DNA of 6,472 nucleotides, taken from NCBI GenBank assembly GCA_002454125.1, contig DKII01000064.1, forward strand, positions 1 through 6,472, written 5' to 3'. This document shows positions 4,916 through 6,472 of this stretch, piece by piece. The notes under the pieces were generated by a model. It was not told where the DNA came from. It was given only the letters and a program-made list of their open reading frames with translations, and did no database searches. The position numbers and the translations under genes were made by a program. Numbering within the stretch: the first letter of the stretch is position 1; each line of letters starts with the position of its first letter. The DNA comes from Novosphingobium sp. UBA6722. GTDB lineage: Bacteria; Pseudomonadota; Alphaproteobacteria; Sphingomonadales; Sphingomonadaceae.

Positions 4916-6472
4916 TCAGCGCCGCAATTGCGCGCGGGCTTCCTTGATCAGCGGATTGGTCCCACCGATCCGCTCAGCCTTGTCGAGCAGCGCCCTGACT
5001 TGTTCGGGATCGCGGCCCAGCTTGGCAAGCGCCATGCCCTTGGCCAGTGCTGCCACCGGGCTGGACCGCTGGAGGTCATAGGCCTTGTCCGCCGAGGCCA
5101 GCGCTGCATCAGTGTCTCCACTGCGCAGCTGCGCCAGGGAAAGGTCGGCTAGCAGCCGGACATCGCCATGGCCAAGGCGCCGGTCGGCATTATCGAGCAG
5201 CAATGCAGCGCGCGCCCAATCGCCAGACTGCGCCGCGCCGCCGGCAACGAGCCGCGGGGCGAGCAGACTGCCGGGATAGGCCGCAAGATACTGCCCAGCC
5301 AGCAAGGCCCCATTCGCCGGACTGCCGGTGGCATAGGCGGCGCGCAGCATCAGCCATTCGGGAAAGCGGACCTGAGCGGCACGGCTGTACGCAGCCAGTG
5401 CATCGCCATTGGCGCGCTTCAGCAAGGCATTGTCGCCGGCCAGGACAAAGCCTTCGAACGATCCGGGCGGTGCCGGGACATTCGCCCGTTCGCGCGCGGC
5501 AAAGGGCAAGGCTCCGGCGGTGGCAGCCCGGTCCAGCAGCGCGGCTGCGGCAGCCCGGTCTCCGGTGCGTTCATAGGAACGGCCCAGCACCGTCAGCAGA
5601 TAGGGCGATGCATCGGGCCGCGCCGCGAGCGGAGCGAACCGCTGGCGCAGGCGGACATGATCGTCGACTGCCAAGAGCGCGCGGGCGAACAGCAATTGCA
5701 CGCGGACGTTGAAGGGTTGGCGCCGGTCGAGCCGTTCCAGCATATCGACCGCCATGGCGCTGTTGCCGGCCTCAAGCTCCAGCGCGGCCTGCAGCATTTG
5801 TGCAGCCGGCACTTCGCCCAGCCGGTTGCCGTTGCGATTGAGCAGGTTGCGGGCAAAGTCGATCTGGCCAGCGCGCGCCGCGATCACGGCCTGGAAATAG
5901 TAGGGCACGGGGCTGCGCGGATCGAGCTGGTTGATCCGGCGGGCGGTAGCCAACAGATCCACCGCACGCCCTGCCTCGCCCAGCGCTCCGGCATAGCCGA
6001 TCAGCAGCGCCAGATCGTCGGGGGCGGCCGCGAGTCCGCGCTCGAACAGCGGGATCGCCGCAACCGGCCCGGCAGAATCGTTCAGCAACTGCGCGCGCAG
6101 TTCGATCGCGCGCAGGTTTTCGGGGCCGGCCTGCAACGCGCGTCCGGCCGCCTCGACCGCCAGCAGGTGCTCGCCCCCGACATAGCGCAGTCGGGCAATA
6201 TCGACCCACAGCAGCGGATCGTTGGGGGCCAGCGCCAGCGCCTTGTCGAAGGCCTTGCCCGCTTCTGGCAACTTGCCCTCCAGCCGCAGCAGCCGCCCGG
6301 TCATTCGCCAGCCCAGCGCCTGGTCGGTAGCGACAAATTGTGCCGGCTCAAGCCACTCGCGCGCATTGCGCAGCTTGCCTTGCAGCAGATAGGCCTCGCC
6401 CATCCGCGCGGCCACATCGGTCCGGCTTGCCCCGGCCGACAGCGCCTTGCGCAATTCGGCCTCAACCGCGAT
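4916..6472 (-). CDS. Tetratricopeptide-repeat protein (N-terminus beyond window)
   Basis: The visible part is the last 518 residues; the frame is still open at base 6472, and the TTG at 6454 is an internal Leu codon within a repeat helix, so the true start lies outside. It consists of about a dozen TPR units of roughly 34 residues from near residue 20 to the end. Clear examples are the units ending ALALAPND (about 77-84), GLAAAPDD (146-153) and RINQLDPRSP (179-188), and the last ones GDTDAALASADKAYDLQ (452-468) and ALLDKAERIGGTNP (494-507). Each has the small/aromatic TPR pattern and a Pro-rich turn. A looser Pro-rich stretch near 325-345 breaks the array. There are no membrane helices, catalytic motifs or cysteines in this part. 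Such arrays form protein-binding superhelices; the partner and the cell compartment cannot be judged without the N-terminus. An exported TPR lipoprotein (as in exopolysaccharide/PEP-CTERM systems) is one possibility, unproven. Confidence 0.85.
   Translation of the reverse strand: MAVEAELRKALSAGASRTDVAARMGEAYLLQGKLRNAREWLEPAQFVATDQALGWRMTGRLLRLEGKLPEAGKAFDKALALAPNDPLLWVDIARLRYVGGEHLLAVEAAGRALQAGPENLRAIELRAQLLNDSAGPVAAIPLFERGLAAAPDDLALLIGYAGALGEAGRAVDLLATARRINQLDPRSPVPYYFQAVIAARAGQIDFARNLLNRNGNRLGEVPAAQMLQAALELEAGNSAMAVDMLERLDRRQPFNVRVQLLFARALLAVDDHVRLRQRFAPLAARPDASPYLLTVLGRSYERTGDRAAAAALLDRAATAGALPFAARERANVPAPPGSFEGFVLAGDNALLKRANGDALAAYSRAAQVRFPEWLMLRAAYATGSPANGALLAGQYLAAYPGSLLAPRLVAGGAAQSGDWARAALLLDNADRRLGHGDVRLLADLSLAQLRSGDTDAALASADKAYDLQRSSPVAALAKGMALAKLGRDPEQVRALLDKAERIGGTNPLIKEARAQLRR

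Noticed and set aside
3593..5152. Open plus-strand frame of 519 codons opposite the SBF-like, racemase and TPR genes
   Set aside because: It covers parts of three confident minus-strand genes, has no recognisable domain and no sensible start context. It is a long shadow frame produced by GC-biased third positions.
1..6472. Mobile element, CRISPR, defence or phage genes
   Set aside because: I found no transposase, integrase, long terminal inverted repeats, spaced direct repeats or defence-type domains on either strand. Nearly all sequence is accounted for by six metabolic, transport or TPR genes.

Overview
The window looks like ordinary chromosomal DNA from a GC-rich alphaproteobacterium, most likely a member of the Sphingomonadales (Sphingomonas/Novosphingobium/Erythrobacter type). 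The GC-rich codon third positions point that way, as does the form of PanB, whose N-terminal leader (MSTTFQLDTATSRANPTPAP) I associate from memory with sphingomonads. The assignment is an inference. I see no tRNA, rRNA, CRISPR array, insertion sequence, integrase or phage gene. No gene differs from its neighbours in base composition by eye.

There are six genes, packed closely. On the left, the first half of an APC-superfamily amino-acid permease runs leftward off the window (1-747, minus). It diverges from panB across a 146-base intergenic region (748-893). panB (894-1763, plus; ketopantoate hydroxymethyltransferase, pantothenate/CoA synthesis) is followed after 9 bases by a DUF475 membrane protein (1773-2843, plus) that resembles TerC-type metal transporters. 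The two probably share a transcript.

The right half is a minus-strand run that transcription enters from the right edge. It begins with a TPR-repeat protein lacking its N-terminus (4916-6472). A 75-base gap holding a striking inverted repeat follows, then an alpha-methylacyl-CoA racemase-type CaiB/BaiF protein (3782-4840), then 4 bases later an SBF-like (YfeH/SLC10A7-type) transporter (2827-3777). The last 17 bases of the transporter gene overlap the end of the DUF475 gene tail to tail.

How the genes work together is only partly clear. The racemase and SBF-like transporter are probably translationally coupled, which suggests a joint role, perhaps in metabolism of a branched acyl compound, but the transporter's substrate cannot be read from the sequence. 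The most interesting signals are the AT-rich inverted repeat before the racemase gene, which is either an operator or a hairpin reaching into the ribosome-binding site, and the duplicated acidic motif in the DUF475 protein. I found no clear evidence of a new multi-gene system.
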